From: Bacteriovoracaceae bacterium
GTDB taxonomy: Bacteria > Bdellovibrionota > Bacteriovoracia > Bacteriovoracales > Bacteriovoracaceae
Length of the DNA stretch: 64,000 nucleotides
Reading direction: 5' to 3'
Assembly: GCA_018649885.1 (NCBI GenBank)
Contig: JABIHA010000112.1
Location: forward strand, 34,983 to 98,982
The translations under genes and the position numbers were made by a program. Positions 45,178 to 54,458 of this stretch are shown piece after piece (position 1 is the stretch's first letter; each line of letters starts with the position of its first letter). Below the pieces are notes generated by a model. It saw only the letters and a program-made list of their open reading frames with translations. It made no database searches and was not told the origin of the DNA.

Positions 45178-46142
45178 AAAATATCTTTTCGACCAGTGAT
45201 ACCCAGAAGTAGTCTTTCTATTCCTAGAGCAATCCCTGAGCTAACGGGAATTTTTCTTTCTAGGGCATCAAAAAGTATATTGGGAGTAGGAAGGTCGTAT
45301 CTGTAGAGCTCTTTTTTTAAAGATTTTGAATTTTGATATCTGTGCTTTTGTTCTTCCAAATCTGTTAGTTCACTGTAGCAGTTGGCGACTTCAATTCCTG
45401 AGATGTAGAACTCAAAACGTTCACATACCCTAGGGTCGTCTTTTTTGATAGTTGATAGGGCACTTAGATGACGTGGATATTCATAGAGAATCAGTAGCGG
45501 GTAGTTTTTAAGTTGAGGTTCTATTTTATTTAAAAAGAGTAGAAAGAAATAGTCATCCCAAGACATACAATTTTCTTCAGGAAGTGGGATGTCGGGAAAT
45601 TTAGATTCCATTAAATCTTTGATTTGGTTTTTTTCTAAAAAATCGAGGATATCAAACCCCATCTCTTTTTGAAAAATTTCTGAAATTGTAAGTCTTTGGA
45701 CTTTTTGATTGGTAATACTCTGACTAATCTCAAGTTTTTTGCTTTGAAAGTATTCGATACAATGTGGAATTAGTTGTTCAATATCAGTCATGATTTTTTC
45801 GTAGGCCACATTTGATCTATACCATTCACACATTAAAAATTGCTGCCTGTGAATGGGAGATGTTGGCTCATCTCGAAAGCAATAGGAAATGTTGAATATT
45901 TTTTCAAGGCCATATGAAAGTAGCTCTTTCATGTGAAACTCAGGTGAAGTGTGCAAAAATTGTGGAAGAGTTTGGTTTTTATAAATGGATTTAATTTGAA
46001 AGGGATGAATATGAGGTTCAAACCCTGGGTTGTCCACCATGGGCGGAGTTATGACATCTTGAAAATCTTGTTTCAGAAAAAAATTCCTAATGGCCGCCGT
46101 CATTGTGAAAAGGTAGTTTAGTGTAATGGCACGATCTTTCAA
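45156..46142 (-). CDS. epmA: EF-P--lysine ligase EpmA
   Basis: Class II lysyl-tRNA-synthetase-like enzyme that attaches beta-lysine to elongation factor P. 328 residues, lacking the tRNA-anticodon domain. Motif 1 ITPPMVDNPGFEPHIHPF, motif 2 FNISYCFRDEPTSPIHRQQFLMCEWY and motif 3 SSGIALGIERLLLGITG are present. Start is TTG 46142 with AAGGA eight bases ahead. This start lies inside the Nudix gene's first codons on the other strand, so the two starts overlap by 17 bp. No efp or epmB is seen here. Confidence 0.9.
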   Translation of the reverse strand: MKDRAITLNYLFTMTAAIRNFFLKQDFQDVITPPMVDNPGFEPHIHPFQIKSIYKNQTLPQFLHTSPEFHMKELLSYGLEKIFNISYCFRDEPTSPIHRQQFLMCEWYRSNVAYEKIMTDIEQLIPHCIEYFQSKKLEISQSITNQKVQRLTISEIFQKEMGFDILDFLEKNQIKDLMESKFPDIPLPEENCMSWDDYFFLLFLNKIEPQLKNYPLLILYEYPRHLSALSTIKKDDPRVCERFEFYISGIEVANCYSELTDLEEQKHRYQNSKSLKKELYRYDLPTPNILFDALERKIPVSSGIALGIERLLLGITGRKDIFYSSDRN

Positions 46143-46788
46143 ATTTGATTTCCTTAAAGGGGTTCTGCCCCAAAAATTATCTGAGATTCAATATAACTCA
46201 CGTTTTTCCGAACTTAAAACAGTTGTTAGTGTGGAGGACGATTGGGGAGGGGCTGTTTTGTGCTGTATTGTTGAAGACAGCCTGCTCTACATTAAGCGAA
46301 CTGAGTCTATGCCGACTCATAAAGGGCAAGTGGCTTTTATGGGAGGACACAAGCAAGAATCCGAGTGTCCAACTCAGACTGTTTTGAGAGAGTTGGAAGA
46401 AGAGGGAGGTATTGCTAGTGAGCACATTCAAATTCATGGATACCTGCCGGCGCTGTTTACAGCTCGTAAGCAATTGATAATACCTGTTGTTGGGGAATTG
46501 AGTCTGACAATTTCTGAGCTTAAAAAAACCATCGCAAGTAATGGTGAATGGGATATTTGCTTTGCAGTAAAAATCGAAGCTCTATCAGACATTGAAAAGT
46601 GGAGCTATGCCCAAAAGTGGGGGGCCATAAGTGATGAGGCCATTTTATTTCGAGGACTGGGCATTCATGAAGTGGAATTAATGAGAAATTATGGGGAGCT
46701 TGTACATAATTTTGTATTGTGGGGTGCGACTGCACATTTTACCAATAGTTTTTTGAAGGCGATTACTGACCCCGGCTCACCCTTGTGA
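46126..46788 (+). CDS. Nudix hydrolase, CoA diphosphatase (NudL-like)
   Basis: 220 residues. The Nudix box is perfect: GHKQESECPTQTV then LRELEEEGGI, preceded by the THKGQVAFMGG segment seen in CoA-pyrophosphatases, which cleave CoA to phosphopantetheine and 3',5'-ADP. Start is ATG 46126; no better start gives room for the N-terminal strand, though the ribosome site is weak. It overlaps epmA head to head. Confidence 0.82.
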   Translation: MARSFKFDFLKGVLPQKLSEIQYNSRFSELKTVVSVEDDWGGAVLCCIVEDSLLYIKRTESMPTHKGQVAFMGGHKQESECPTQTVLRELEEEGGIASEHIQIHGYLPALFTARKQLIIPVVGELSLTISELKKTIASNGEWDICFAVKIEALSDIEKWSYAQKWGAISDEAILFRGLGIHEVELMRNYGELVHNFVLWGATAHFTNSFLKAITDPGSPL

Positions 46789-46832
46789 TAGATATACTGA
46801 CTCTATTTTAGTTTTTAATGCAAGGGATACAA

Positions 46833-48104
46833 ATGACTGAAATTATCTCAAATTTATTTCAAATGATGGGACTCGATTATGTGGCCAATATGGGCGATGT
46901 TGCAGGGCTGGGAATCTCCTTACTTCTGTTAATAGCTTCAATTGGCACTATTTTAATTCCTGCTCCTAAAAAAGAGTCGACCCAAAAAGAATTGCCTCCT
47001 GTAAAACTCGAAGAAAAACTTAGTGAGAAAACGGAAGAAATAGCGGAAGTTGAACTCCCTAAAAAGCCTGGGCCGGCCACACCTGAGCCGGCCGCTCCTG
47101 AGCCCGCTCCAAAAGCTCCCAAAGTCAGTTGGCCATCAAGGCTTAAAAAGGGTCTTTCCAGGTCTCGTAGTGAGGTTTGGGGAAAACTAGAAAATATATT
47201 CTCTTCAAGTTCATTTGATGAAGAAAAACTAGAAGAAATTGAGGAGCTTTTGTATTCAGCAGATATTGGCCCTGTCATGGTGGCCGAATTAGTTGAAGAG
47301 CTTACGGCCTTTATTGGTAAAGATGACTTCGATTTACAAAAATTAAAATCCTTTTTATTTAATTTTTTGAAATCAAAGATGAAGGAATTTCAAGGTGATG
47401 TAGATCCTGATCTATTTAATTTTGATAGTTCAAAAAAAGGCCAAACAAAAGTGATCATGGTCGTTGGTGTCAACGGAGCCGGAAAAACTACAACCATTGG
47501 GAAACTGGCCACCAAACTAACTGGGCAGGGGGCCACCGTAATGGTTGGCGCTTGCGATACCTTTAGGGCAGCAGCTGTTGATCAGCTCCAAGTTTGGTGC
47601 GAGAGAGCAGGGGCCACAATGATTCGAGCTAAAGAAGGAGCTGACCCAAGCGGAGTCGGTTATGAGACTTTGCAAAAAGCAATGAGCAGCGGCGCAGATT
47701 ACTGTATTCTCGATACTGCCGGAAGACTTCATACAAAAGAAAATCTAATGGAAGAGCTGAAAAAAAGTAAGCGGGTTTTGGAAAAGCTGGATAGCACAAA
47801 ACCAGATCACACACTTCTCGTAATCGATTCAATTACAGGGCAAAATGCTTTACGCCAAGCAGAGGAATTCCAAAAAGCACTGGGTCTTACTGGTTTGATT
47901 TTTACAAAGTGCGATGGTTCCTCAAAAGCAGGAAACGCCGTGGCAATAGTTCAAAAATTGAAAGTTCCTATTACCTATATCGGAGTTGGAGAAAGTGTTG
48001 AAGATCTCGATGCTTTTAATCTGGAAGAATACCTTGGTGCTCTGCTGGATTTTTCATATAATTCCGAGACAGCCACCTTGCATCAAGAGTCTGTAAGGGT
48101 CTGA
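46833..48104 (+). CDS. ftsY: Signal recognition particle receptor FtsY
   Basis: SRP receptor GTPase that brings ribosome-nascent chains to SecYEG. 423 residues. N-terminal TM (GLGISLLLLIASIGTILI) and acidic-proline linker (A domain), then N and G domains: G1 GVNGAGKTTTIGKLA, DTFRAAAVDQL, DTAGR and TKCDGSSKAG. The last is usually TKLDGTAKGG, so Leu to Cys and Lys-Gly to Lys-Ala differ. ATG 46833 has AAGGG ahead. zapA and the cyclo-ligase gene follow. Confidence 0.93.
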   Translation: MTEIISNLFQMMGLDYVANMGDVAGLGISLLLLIASIGTILIPAPKKESTQKELPPVKLEEKLSEKTEEIAEVELPKKPGPATPEPAAPEPAPKAPKVSWPSRLKKGLSRSRSEVWGKLENIFSSSSFDEEKLEEIEELLYSADIGPVMVAELVEELTAFIGKDDFDLQKLKSFLFNFLKSKMKEFQGDVDPDLFNFDSSKKGQTKVIMVVGVNGAGKTTTIGKLATKLTGQGATVMVGACDTFRAAAVDQLQVWCERAGATMIRAKEGADPSGVGYETLQKAMSSGADYCILDTAGRLHTKENLMEELKKSKRVLEKLDSTKPDHTLLVIDSITGQNALRQAEEFQKALGLTGLIFTKCDGSSKAGNAVAIVQKLKVPITYIGVGESVEDLDAFNLEEYLGALLDFSYNSETATLHQESVRV

Positions 48105-48151
48105 ATCAGTTGACTGGAAACCTTACTTCGCTTACTGTGGTAAGAGTAAAC

Positions 48152-48454
48152 ATGGAAGAAATAAAAGAAGTTATAAATTTTGAAATATTAGGCTATCAGG
48201 TCAAATTTAGACCTGAAGTGCAAGGCGTGGCTGATGCTATGCTGGCCGTGGAAAGAGTTAAAGAAACGGCTGAAGGTTTGCTTGATAAAAATGCTCAGTT
48301 AGCGGATACCCAAGCTATATTGCTTGCAGCTCTCAAACTAGCATTGGAAAATATATCTCTAGAAAGGGAATACCAAGTTAACTTGGAAAAATTCCAGTCA
48401 GCTGCCTCGGATGCATTGAAACTTATTGATGAAGTTTCACCAAGGCCACAGTAG
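48152..48454 (+). CDS. zapA: Cell division protein ZapA-like
   Basis: 100 residues from ATG 48152 (a TTG 14 codons earlier is less likely). Opens with MEEIKEVINFEILGYQVKFR, followed by a helical VERVKETAEGLLDKN and a long coiled coil to the end, the ZapA plan, which bundles FtsZ filaments. Located between ftsY and the 5-formyl-THF cyclo-ligase gene; in many proteobacteria zapA and ygfA flank 6S RNA, but only 46 bases separate them here. Confidence 0.8.
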   Translation: MEEIKEVINFEILGYQVKFRPEVQGVADAMLAVERVKETAEGLLDKNAQLADTQAILLAALKLALENISLEREYQVNLEKFQSAASDALKLIDEVSPRPQ

Positions 48455-48500
48455 TCTTCAATTTTAAATTTAGCTCTGCTCCTTTTTATTATTCCAAACA

Positions 48501-49094
48501 TTGAGATGTGTGGTGAGTCTTAGTCAAAAGCAACTCGTACGCGATGAAATTAAAAAAGTTCTCTTTGAAATGGGAGAGCAAATTCGTCGTGACAAAAGTG
48601 AGAGGTTAGCGGCAATACTCGTAAAATTCATGAAGGGCAAAATTAAAGCTCTCTCATGGGACTCGGTGGTTTTGGGCTGCTATTTTCCTTTTGATGGTGA
48701 ACCTGATTGGACTGGAGTGCGCAGTGAGATGCCTCCCAAATTGTCCTTTTCTAGGATTGCTGATCAGGGAGAGATGAGCTTTCACTTGTGCGGTATAGAA
48801 AATTTGTGCAATGAGAAATTCGGAAAAATTTCTTTAAAGGCACCCCCAGTTGAAAGCGTTTTAGTAGTGCCAGATGTTCTTCTTATTCCCGGTATGGCCT
48901 TTACATCAAAAGGCGACAGGCTTGGGAGAGGCGGAGGATATTATGATAGGTATTGTGAAAGTAAAAATATATTAAAAATAGCTTTGTGTTTTGAAGAGCA
49001 GATTCGCAGTGGGCTTCCAACCCTTGATCACGATATCAAGATGGATGCAATAATCACTGATGAGAGAATAATATCTTGCTCCTTTGAAACCTGA
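48501..49094 (+). CDS. ygfA: 5-formyltetrahydrofolate cyclo-ligase
   Basis: Converts 5-formyl-THF plus ATP to 5,10-methenyl-THF. 197 residues if TTG 48501 is used; GTG 48510 or 48513 are alternatives without a clear ribosome site. Family motif RLGRGGGYYDRY is complete, and a DVLLIPGMAFTSKGDRLG strand precedes it. Follows zapA and precedes RNase Y, co-directional. Confidence 0.9.
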   Translation: MRCVVSLSQKQLVRDEIKKVLFEMGEQIRRDKSERLAAILVKFMKGKIKALSWDSVVLGCYFPFDGEPDWTGVRSEMPPKLSFSRIADQGEMSFHLCGIENLCNEKFGKISLKAPPVESVLVVPDVLLIPGMAFTSKGDRLGRGGGYYDRYCESKNILKIALCFEEQIRSGLPTLDHDIKMDAIITDERIISCSFET

Positions 49095-49106
49095 AAGAGG
49101 TTTACC

Positions 49107-50666
49107 ATGGGTTTTGAATCAATTGTAATAGCAGTTATTTCCCTTGTTGCTGGTGCCAGTGCTGTGGGAATAATTAGTATGAAAAAGGCCGCTGATAATC
49201 AAAAGCGGGATGAAGGTAAGGCCGAAGGAATAGTAGACGAGGCCAAAAGAGAAGCTGACAAAATTAGGAGAGGTGCTGAAAAGGAATCTCGAAATATTGT
49301 TAGAGAAGGCAAAGACCAAGCTGAAAAAGAAATTCGAGATAAGCAAAGAGCTGTCAGCGATCAAGAGAGAAATTTAGCTAAAAAAGAAATGGTGCTTGAT
49401 CAAAAAATTGAAAACAAGGACCGAGAAGTTCAAAGAATTAAAGTTAAAGAAGAAGAAATGGAGGGAAAGAAAAGAAAGCTTGAGGATGAGACTGGAAAAT
49501 ACAGAAGTCTTCAAAGTCAGCTCAATGAAAAACTTTCTCATATAGCAGGCATGACTCAAGATGAAGCAAAAGAAGAGCTTAGAAAGGGTCTTGTTGAAGA
49601 TGCCAAAGTAGATGCTGCTAAGGAAATTAGAAGAATTGAAGAAGAGGCAAAAGAAGATTCTGAGAAGAAAGCAAAAAGAGTTATTGGAATCGCCATCCAG
49701 CGCTTTGCTGGTGAATACGTCGCTGAGAAAACTATTAGCTCTGTTGAGCTACCATCTGATGATATTAAAGGTCGATTGATTGGTCGTGAAGGCCGAAATA
49801 TTCGAGCATTCGAGCAAATCTGTGGTGTTGATTTAATTATTGATGATACTCCTGAGGTGGTCGTTATCTCCTCTTTCAATGTCGTAAGAAGAGAAATTGC
49901 CAAACAAACAATTCAAAAACTCATTGCTGATGGAAGAATTCATCCAGCTAAAATTGATGAATTTCATGAAAAATCAAGAATTGAGTTTGAAGCACACCTA
50001 AGAGATTTAGGTGAGAAAGCACAAATGGAAATTGGGGTTCACGGGATTCACCCTGAGATTCTCAAGCTTATTGGAGCTCTTAATTACAGAACTTCTTATA
50101 CTCAAAACCAATATCAACACGCACTAGAAGCTGCCTTCATTGGTGGTTCAATGGCTGCAGAACTTGGAATGAATGTTAAGCAAGCCAGAAGGGCAGGACT
50201 TCTTCACGATATCGGAAAAGTTTTGGATGCTTCAGCAGAAGCTAGTCACGCTGTTATTGGTGCAGACTTTGCAAAAAAATATGGAGAGTCTCCAGATATT
50301 ATTCACGCCATTAGAGCACACCATGATGATGAAAAGCCTGAATCAGTCTTAGCTCACATTGTAGCAGCATCTGATGCATTATCAGGTGCAAGACCAGGTG
50401 CTAGAAAAGCACTAATGGAGTCTTATGTTTCAAGACTGACTGACCTCGAAGATATTGTGAACAGCTTCGATGGTGTTAGTAAATCTTATGCAATTTCAGC
50501 TGGTAGAGAAGTTAGAGTTCTTGTTGAAAATGATAAGGTTGATGATGACCAAACTGTTATGTTGTCTAGAGATATTGCCAAGAAAATTGAAGAAGAAATG
50601 AGTTATCCGGGCACTATTAAAGTAACAGTTGTAAGAGAAACTAAGGCCATTGGAGTGGCGAAGTAA
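49107..50666 (+). CDS. rny: Ribonuclease Y
   Basis: Membrane-anchored endoribonuclease of mRNA turnover. 519 residues: TM helix at 1-23, long charged coiled coil (about 30-190), KH domain near 205-270 (GRLIGREGRNIRAFEQICGVDLIIDDTPEVV) and HD domain near 330-430 (RRAGLLHDIGKVLD and AHHDDEKPES). Length matches the family. The ATG has AGAGG ahead. Confidence 0.96.
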   Translation: MGFESIVIAVISLVAGASAVGIISMKKAADNQKRDEGKAEGIVDEAKREADKIRRGAEKESRNIVREGKDQAEKEIRDKQRAVSDQERNLAKKEMVLDQKIENKDREVQRIKVKEEEMEGKKRKLEDETGKYRSLQSQLNEKLSHIAGMTQDEAKEELRKGLVEDAKVDAAKEIRRIEEEAKEDSEKKAKRVIGIAIQRFAGEYVAEKTISSVELPSDDIKGRLIGREGRNIRAFEQICGVDLIIDDTPEVVVISSFNVVRREIAKQTIQKLIADGRIHPAKIDEFHEKSRIEFEAHLRDLGEKAQMEIGVHGIHPEILKLIGALNYRTSYTQNQYQHALEAAFIGGSMAAELGMNVKQARRAGLLHDIGKVLDASAEASHAVIGADFAKKYGESPDIIHAIRAHHDDEKPESVLAHIVAASDALSGARPGARKALMESYVSRLTDLEDIVNSFDGVSKSYAISAGREVRVLVENDKVDDDQTVMLSRDIAKKIEEEMSYPGTIKVTVVRETKAIGVAK

Positions 50667-50678
50667 TAGGGATTTCAC

Positions 50679-51416
50679 ATGGATGGTGGAAAAGAGGATT
50701 TCGTAAATTTAGAGGAAGTTAATATCTTTTCAGATAAAAAAAGCCTCAAATCAATGATCGAAAGACAGCAAAAACTTGTTGAAAGCACTCAGTCTCCCAT
50801 TTTCCAAAAAGTGGATGCTTCAGTAGTTGAAGGCCAATCTATCGAGCTTGAAATGATGAGAAATCATCAGCTTCAAGTTTTAAAAGAAATGCTTAATGAG
50901 ATACCTGCCAAGTTTTCTGAGTTCGAAGACAAAATGTGTGACATTGCCTCAAAAAGTGAAACGGCCCTAGGAGATATGAAAGAGCTCCAAAGGGAAGGAA
51001 ATTTTAGAGAGCAAAGATTTCACGCCTTTTTAAAGAAAAAAGATAATAAGTTTTTCACCATACTACTCGCTGGATTGATATTAACTGGGATCTCATTTGG
51101 ATTAATTTGGGATTTCATGCAAAGAAAGTCGGATCAAGCGAGGAGAACAAATCTTGAGCTTATGCAGAGGCTTCAGAGCACCAAAGTAAATGAGGCTGCA
51201 GCTAGAAAATTATTTGCAACTACGAGCTTTGTTAACTTGAGGCTTGGTCCTAGCTTAACTGATGGTATTATTAAAACGCTAAACCCTAACTCTTTAGTTG
51301 AGCTTGTTGAGCAAAGAGGTGGATGGCTTAAGGTTGATGCCAAAAACTATGCAACAGGTGATTCTAAGATTGGCTGGGCATTTTTTGAAAATTTAAAACC
51401 CATTCAAAAAAACTAA
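50679..51416 (+). CDS. Membrane protein with SH3b domain
   Basis: 245 residues. Helical cytosolic part, one TM helix near 127-145 (TILLAGLILTGISFGLIW), then a short coiled coil and a bacterial SH3 domain (FVNLRLGPSLTDGIIKTLNPNSLVELVEQRGGWLKVD) near 184-240, which in such proteins binds peptidoglycan or exported ligands. Co-directional with rny, 12 bases after it. The stop overlaps the next gene's stop on the other strand. Confidence 0.8.
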   Translation: MDGGKEDFVNLEEVNIFSDKKSLKSMIERQQKLVESTQSPIFQKVDASVVEGQSIELEMMRNHQLQVLKEMLNEIPAKFSEFEDKMCDIASKSETALGDMKELQREGNFREQRFHAFLKKKDNKFFTILLAGLILTGISFGLIWDFMQRKSDQARRTNLELMQRLQSTKVNEAAARKLFATTSFVNLRLGPSLTDGIIKTLNPNSLVELVEQRGGWLKVDAKNYATGDSKIGWAFFENLKPIQKN

Positions 51417-52072
51417 ATTTCAAATAACCCTTTATAAAGATCCAGCATTGCTCTTTCTAGGTAAGGAGCCGTAAGGCCTGGAAGGATATTTAATTCAGGT
51501 ATCGAGTTAAAGATAAGATAAACAAGATACTCGCCATCATCTTCTAAATATTTAACACTAATGAGCCCACTAAACTCAACTACTCCAACGGCCTTTCTTA
51601 AAACTCCAACTCCAGGAATAGTGTGAGATTTGTTTATGAGTCCATTAAAATGAAAAACGCTAGATTCAGTGTCTTTAAGATTTTTTTTGTAATCGATAAC
51701 CATTTTTATTTTTAGTTTCATTACAGGAAATGGAGCTTTGATTGTGAAGTCTACGTACTGAAGCTTTGAGCTGTCTTGATCTTTTAGTGAAAGTGATTTG
51801 TGAACACCGATATTAGGTTTGTCCCTTGTTATTTTTTTCCAATTACTAAAAGCAAAATAGGTATCGAGGATAACTTGCTCTGAGTCGTAATCATCTTCAG
51901 ATAGAACTGAAAAGAGTTCAACTCTTGAGTATTTTTTTACGCCCTTTCTAACAACTTGTGACTTGGAACAATAGTTTTTTACGTTGAAGCAATTTTTTGG
52001 AACACTCACATCTAGAGCAAAGGCTGATGTCGATAAAATCAAAAAAATTACAGTGATAGTCGTCTTATTCAT
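51413..52072 (-). CDS. Exported protein of unknown function
   Basis: 219 residues with signal peptide MNKTTITVIFLILSTSAFA. The body (VDFTIKAPFPVMKLKIKMVID, FHFNGLINKSHTIPGVGVLRKAVGVVEF) is strand-rich and could be a START or bet-v-1-like fold, though no signature is definite. Three Cys residues follow the signal (KNCFNVKNYC). Convergent with the SH3b gene. Confidence 0.72.
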   Translation of the reverse strand: MNKTTITVIFLILSTSAFALDVSVPKNCFNVKNYCSKSQVVRKGVKKYSRVELFSVLSEDDYDSEQVILDTYFAFSNWKKITRDKPNIGVHKSLSLKDQDSSKLQYVDFTIKAPFPVMKLKIKMVIDYKKNLKDTESSVFHFNGLINKSHTIPGVGVLRKAVGVVEFSGLISVKYLEDDGEYLVYLIFNSIPELNILPGLTAPYLERAMLDLYKGLFEI

Positions 52073-52182
52073 GAGTTCCTCCGCAAAAACTTATTTCCAC
52101 TTTATTAATAAAAATAACGCCTCACTGTAAAGGATTTAGGGGGATCTTTTTTAATAAAGTGTTCGAAATGTTTGGAAATGTT

Positions 52183-54114
52183 TTAAATAAGGATAATTAT
52201 CTCATCGTCGGGAGTGAATTCGACCTCTTCCTTTCGCTCCGGGTTGAGAAAGAATTCGCGCGTGTTGCCGCCATTTTTCATGACTTTAATATAGCCAAGA
52301 AAAACATAATCAGATTGATTCACAATTTGTTGGGCCAAGGCCACAGTCATTTTTTTATTTACTAGTCCGAACAGATTACAGTTTACGATAGAGATTTCAT
52401 GTTCTGTAATGTCGAGCAGGTCTTCGTAGACTTCATTGATCTCTGGTGTCAGTGCTGCCTGAGAGAGCATGTGAGAGAGAATTAATGGAGGAATGAGAAT
52501 CTCATCTTTGGAGTGAGGAAAGAGCTTTTCATTATCTTGATCCATAATTTCAGCAAGTATATCTGGCGGATGGGCCACACCTCGAAGGACATCTTTTAAA
52601 AGAAGATGGCCTAGAATAATTCTTGCATCTGACTCAAGGTCTGAATCAAGCCAGTCATTACTAAGCATAATAATATCTGTAAAAGTTTCTGGTTTTACTG
52701 ATGTTAGTTTTTTCACAGCAGTGTAGTCACCATCTATAAGTTGAAGATTGATTTTTTCATAATTAATTTCAAATTTTGATAATCTTCTTTTTCTATCATT
52801 GATATCTACCCGAGCTAAATTAACAATGTCATAGGTCTCATTTTTATAATTACTAAAAAACTGAATGAGGTTAGCAGCGTGGTGATTCCAACCCAGAATG
52901 AGAATTTTTCTTTTTACAGCAGGAAGTTCAATGGGGGTATCTCTTATAGGTCTCAGATCAACGGTTTGTTCATTTACTTCAGGTTTAATATCATCCATGC
53001 CTCTTGCAATAAGCACAATACTGTCATCATCCTCCAAAATGGTGTCAATGGGGGGATTGAGAAATGGAACATATTGGCTTCCAAGCTTTCGAAGGATTCC
53101 AATGACGATGGCCTTTGGAAAAGCATTTTGAATTTCGTAAAAATTTCTTCCCTCAAATTGAGGGTATTCCCTAACGTAAATTCCATTTCCAAAGTTTTGT
53201 CTTAGGAGTTCTGAATAAATAAAGGCAAGACCTGTGTATCTTGCATTTTGGGCTATGATTCTGCTGATAAGGGAGTCACTTGAGATAATCTCAATATTTT
53301 TCCCATAAATACCCTGAGCAATAGAAGCTTTTTTCTTACTGAGCATTTCAACAACCATTGGAGGAATATCACCTTCATAGCCTTCGAGCTTTCCATAGTT
53401 GGCAATGGTCAGAAGTGTTTTAACATTCTTTGCATCGAGATCAGAGTTCGAGATATTTGTTCCAGGCATAATGACAACTGCTGCTTCTAAAAAATTCACT
53501 CTTCTCAAATCATCTAAATCGAGACTATCCCCGCCCCTAATAATAATATCTCGACTATTCCACTTGCTACCAAGATCTTCTTTGAATTTGTAATAAACAT
53601 CGCTATCAAGATCTTTACAGAGAATAACAATTTTAATTTTCTTGAGATCAAGTCGGTTGAGAAATTTTTGGCGGTTTATATCTGATGTGAGTATTCCTTC
53701 AACAAGTGAGACGGTTCTATTGGTTAATCCTAGAATTAAAATATGATCTTCAATGTAAAGAGGAGTCACTCCACTTTCAAGTTCTCGAAGCGCCTTGTAC
53801 ATCCACTGAGTCATTAGAGCGATCAGGGCACCCAGAAACAAAACATAGCTTAAAACTGAGAGAATTGTGGAAACCAATCTGAGAAGCGTTCCTTTGTCTT
53901 GGCCGAGATATCCTGGATCTGTGAGCCTTAAAAAGGCCCACCACATTGCGGAGCTAAAACTTGTAAACTCTGAGCTAGCTGTAAAAACCACCAGGCCTGC
54001 GATAAATGAAACACCTGCGATAATGAGAGCAAAAATAAAGACCTGATAGGGAAGTCCTGAAAGGATGAACCTTTCGACCAAGTATTTGAGTCTGTTAAAA
54101 AATTGCTTTAGCAT
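52183..54114 (-). CDS. CASTOR/POLLUX-type ion channel with RCK domains
   Basis: 643 residues. Two TM helices near 22-50 and 80-105 with a pore segment WWAFLRLTDPGYLGQDKGTL, then large cytosolic RCK/TrkA-N-type domains (HILILGLTNRTVSLVEGIL; RKILILGWNHHAANLIQFF). The arrangement and pore context match the CASTOR/POLLUX/DMI1 family, which in plants conducts potassium or calcium during symbiosis; bacterial members are ungrouped. It may conduct K+ under ligand control. Neighbours give no hint. Confidence 0.82.
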   Translation of the reverse strand: MLKQFFNRLKYLVERFILSGLPYQVFIFALIIAGVSFIAGLVVFTASSEFTSFSSAMWWAFLRLTDPGYLGQDKGTLLRLVSTILSVLSYVLFLGALIALMTQWMYKALRELESGVTPLYIEDHILILGLTNRTVSLVEGILTSDINRQKFLNRLDLKKIKIVILCKDLDSDVYYKFKEDLGSKWNSRDIIIRGGDSLDLDDLRRVNFLEAAVVIMPGTNISNSDLDAKNVKTLLTIANYGKLEGYEGDIPPMVVEMLSKKKASIAQGIYGKNIEIISSDSLISRIIAQNARYTGLAFIYSELLRQNFGNGIYVREYPQFEGRNFYEIQNAFPKAIVIGILRKLGSQYVPFLNPPIDTILEDDDSIVLIARGMDDIKPEVNEQTVDLRPIRDTPIELPAVKRKILILGWNHHAANLIQFFSNYKNETYDIVNLARVDINDRKRRLSKFEINYEKINLQLIDGDYTAVKKLTSVKPETFTDIIMLSNDWLDSDLESDARIILGHLLLKDVLRGVAHPPDILAEIMDQDNEKLFPHSKDEILIPPLILSHMLSQAALTPEINEVYEDLLDITEHEISIVNCNLFGLVNKKMTVALAQQIVNQSDYVFLGYIKVMKNGGNTREFFLNPERKEEVEFTPDDEIIILI

Positions 54115-54221
54115 ACTTACTATTACGGAATATGGGCAAAATATATGAAATTACAGGGTATTTAGGCCAATTAAGAGAACAATTTTCCCCCAAAATAGTG
54201 AAGATGATCTTGCATTGTCCT

Positions 54222-54251
54222 TTGACTGAAAGACGTGCTGCATGGTAATTA
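54222..54251 (+). promoter_or_regulatory. Candidate promoter ahead of the valS leader hairpin
   Basis: TTGACT (54222-54227) resembles a -35; TAATTA (54246-54251) lies 18 bases downstream and is a poor -10. If real, transcription would start near 54258, at the foot of the long inverted repeat. Confidence 0.3.
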
Positions 54252-54259
54252 AGTTGGTT

Positions 54260-54426
54260 ATGCTCGCGTGATGAAGGTTTTCAAGTAAAGATTTGATTCA
54301 ATTTGGCGGTAGATTCGCATTCAAAACTCCTGAAGGCTTGCCTTTAGGTAAGTTGAGGGATTTTGAATGCGAAGATGCCGTCAAATTGGATCAAAGATTA
54401 CTTGAAAACCTTCATCATGCGAGTAT
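54260..54426 (+). promoter_or_regulatory. Long leader hairpin upstream of valS
   Basis: Arms 54260-54326 and 54361-54426 pair over about 66 positions with few mismatches, around a 34-base centre that itself folds (CCTGAAGG-CTTG-CCTTTAGG). The structure ends 33 bases before the valS ATG. It may be a 5' UTR regulatory RNA or a palindromic mobile repeat; it does not look like a T-box, and a short open frame across it has no coding character. Confidence 0.75.
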
Positions 54427-54458
54427 CGTTTCCCTTTATTTATGGCAAAGAGATATCT

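Noticed and set aside
48455..48500. 6S RNA between zapA and ygfA
   Set aside because: Gap of 46 bases is far too short for the roughly 180-nt RNA.
54260..54426. T-box riboswitch ahead of valS
   Set aside because: No T-box sequence or specifier loop is recognisable and T-boxes are essentially Gram-positive.
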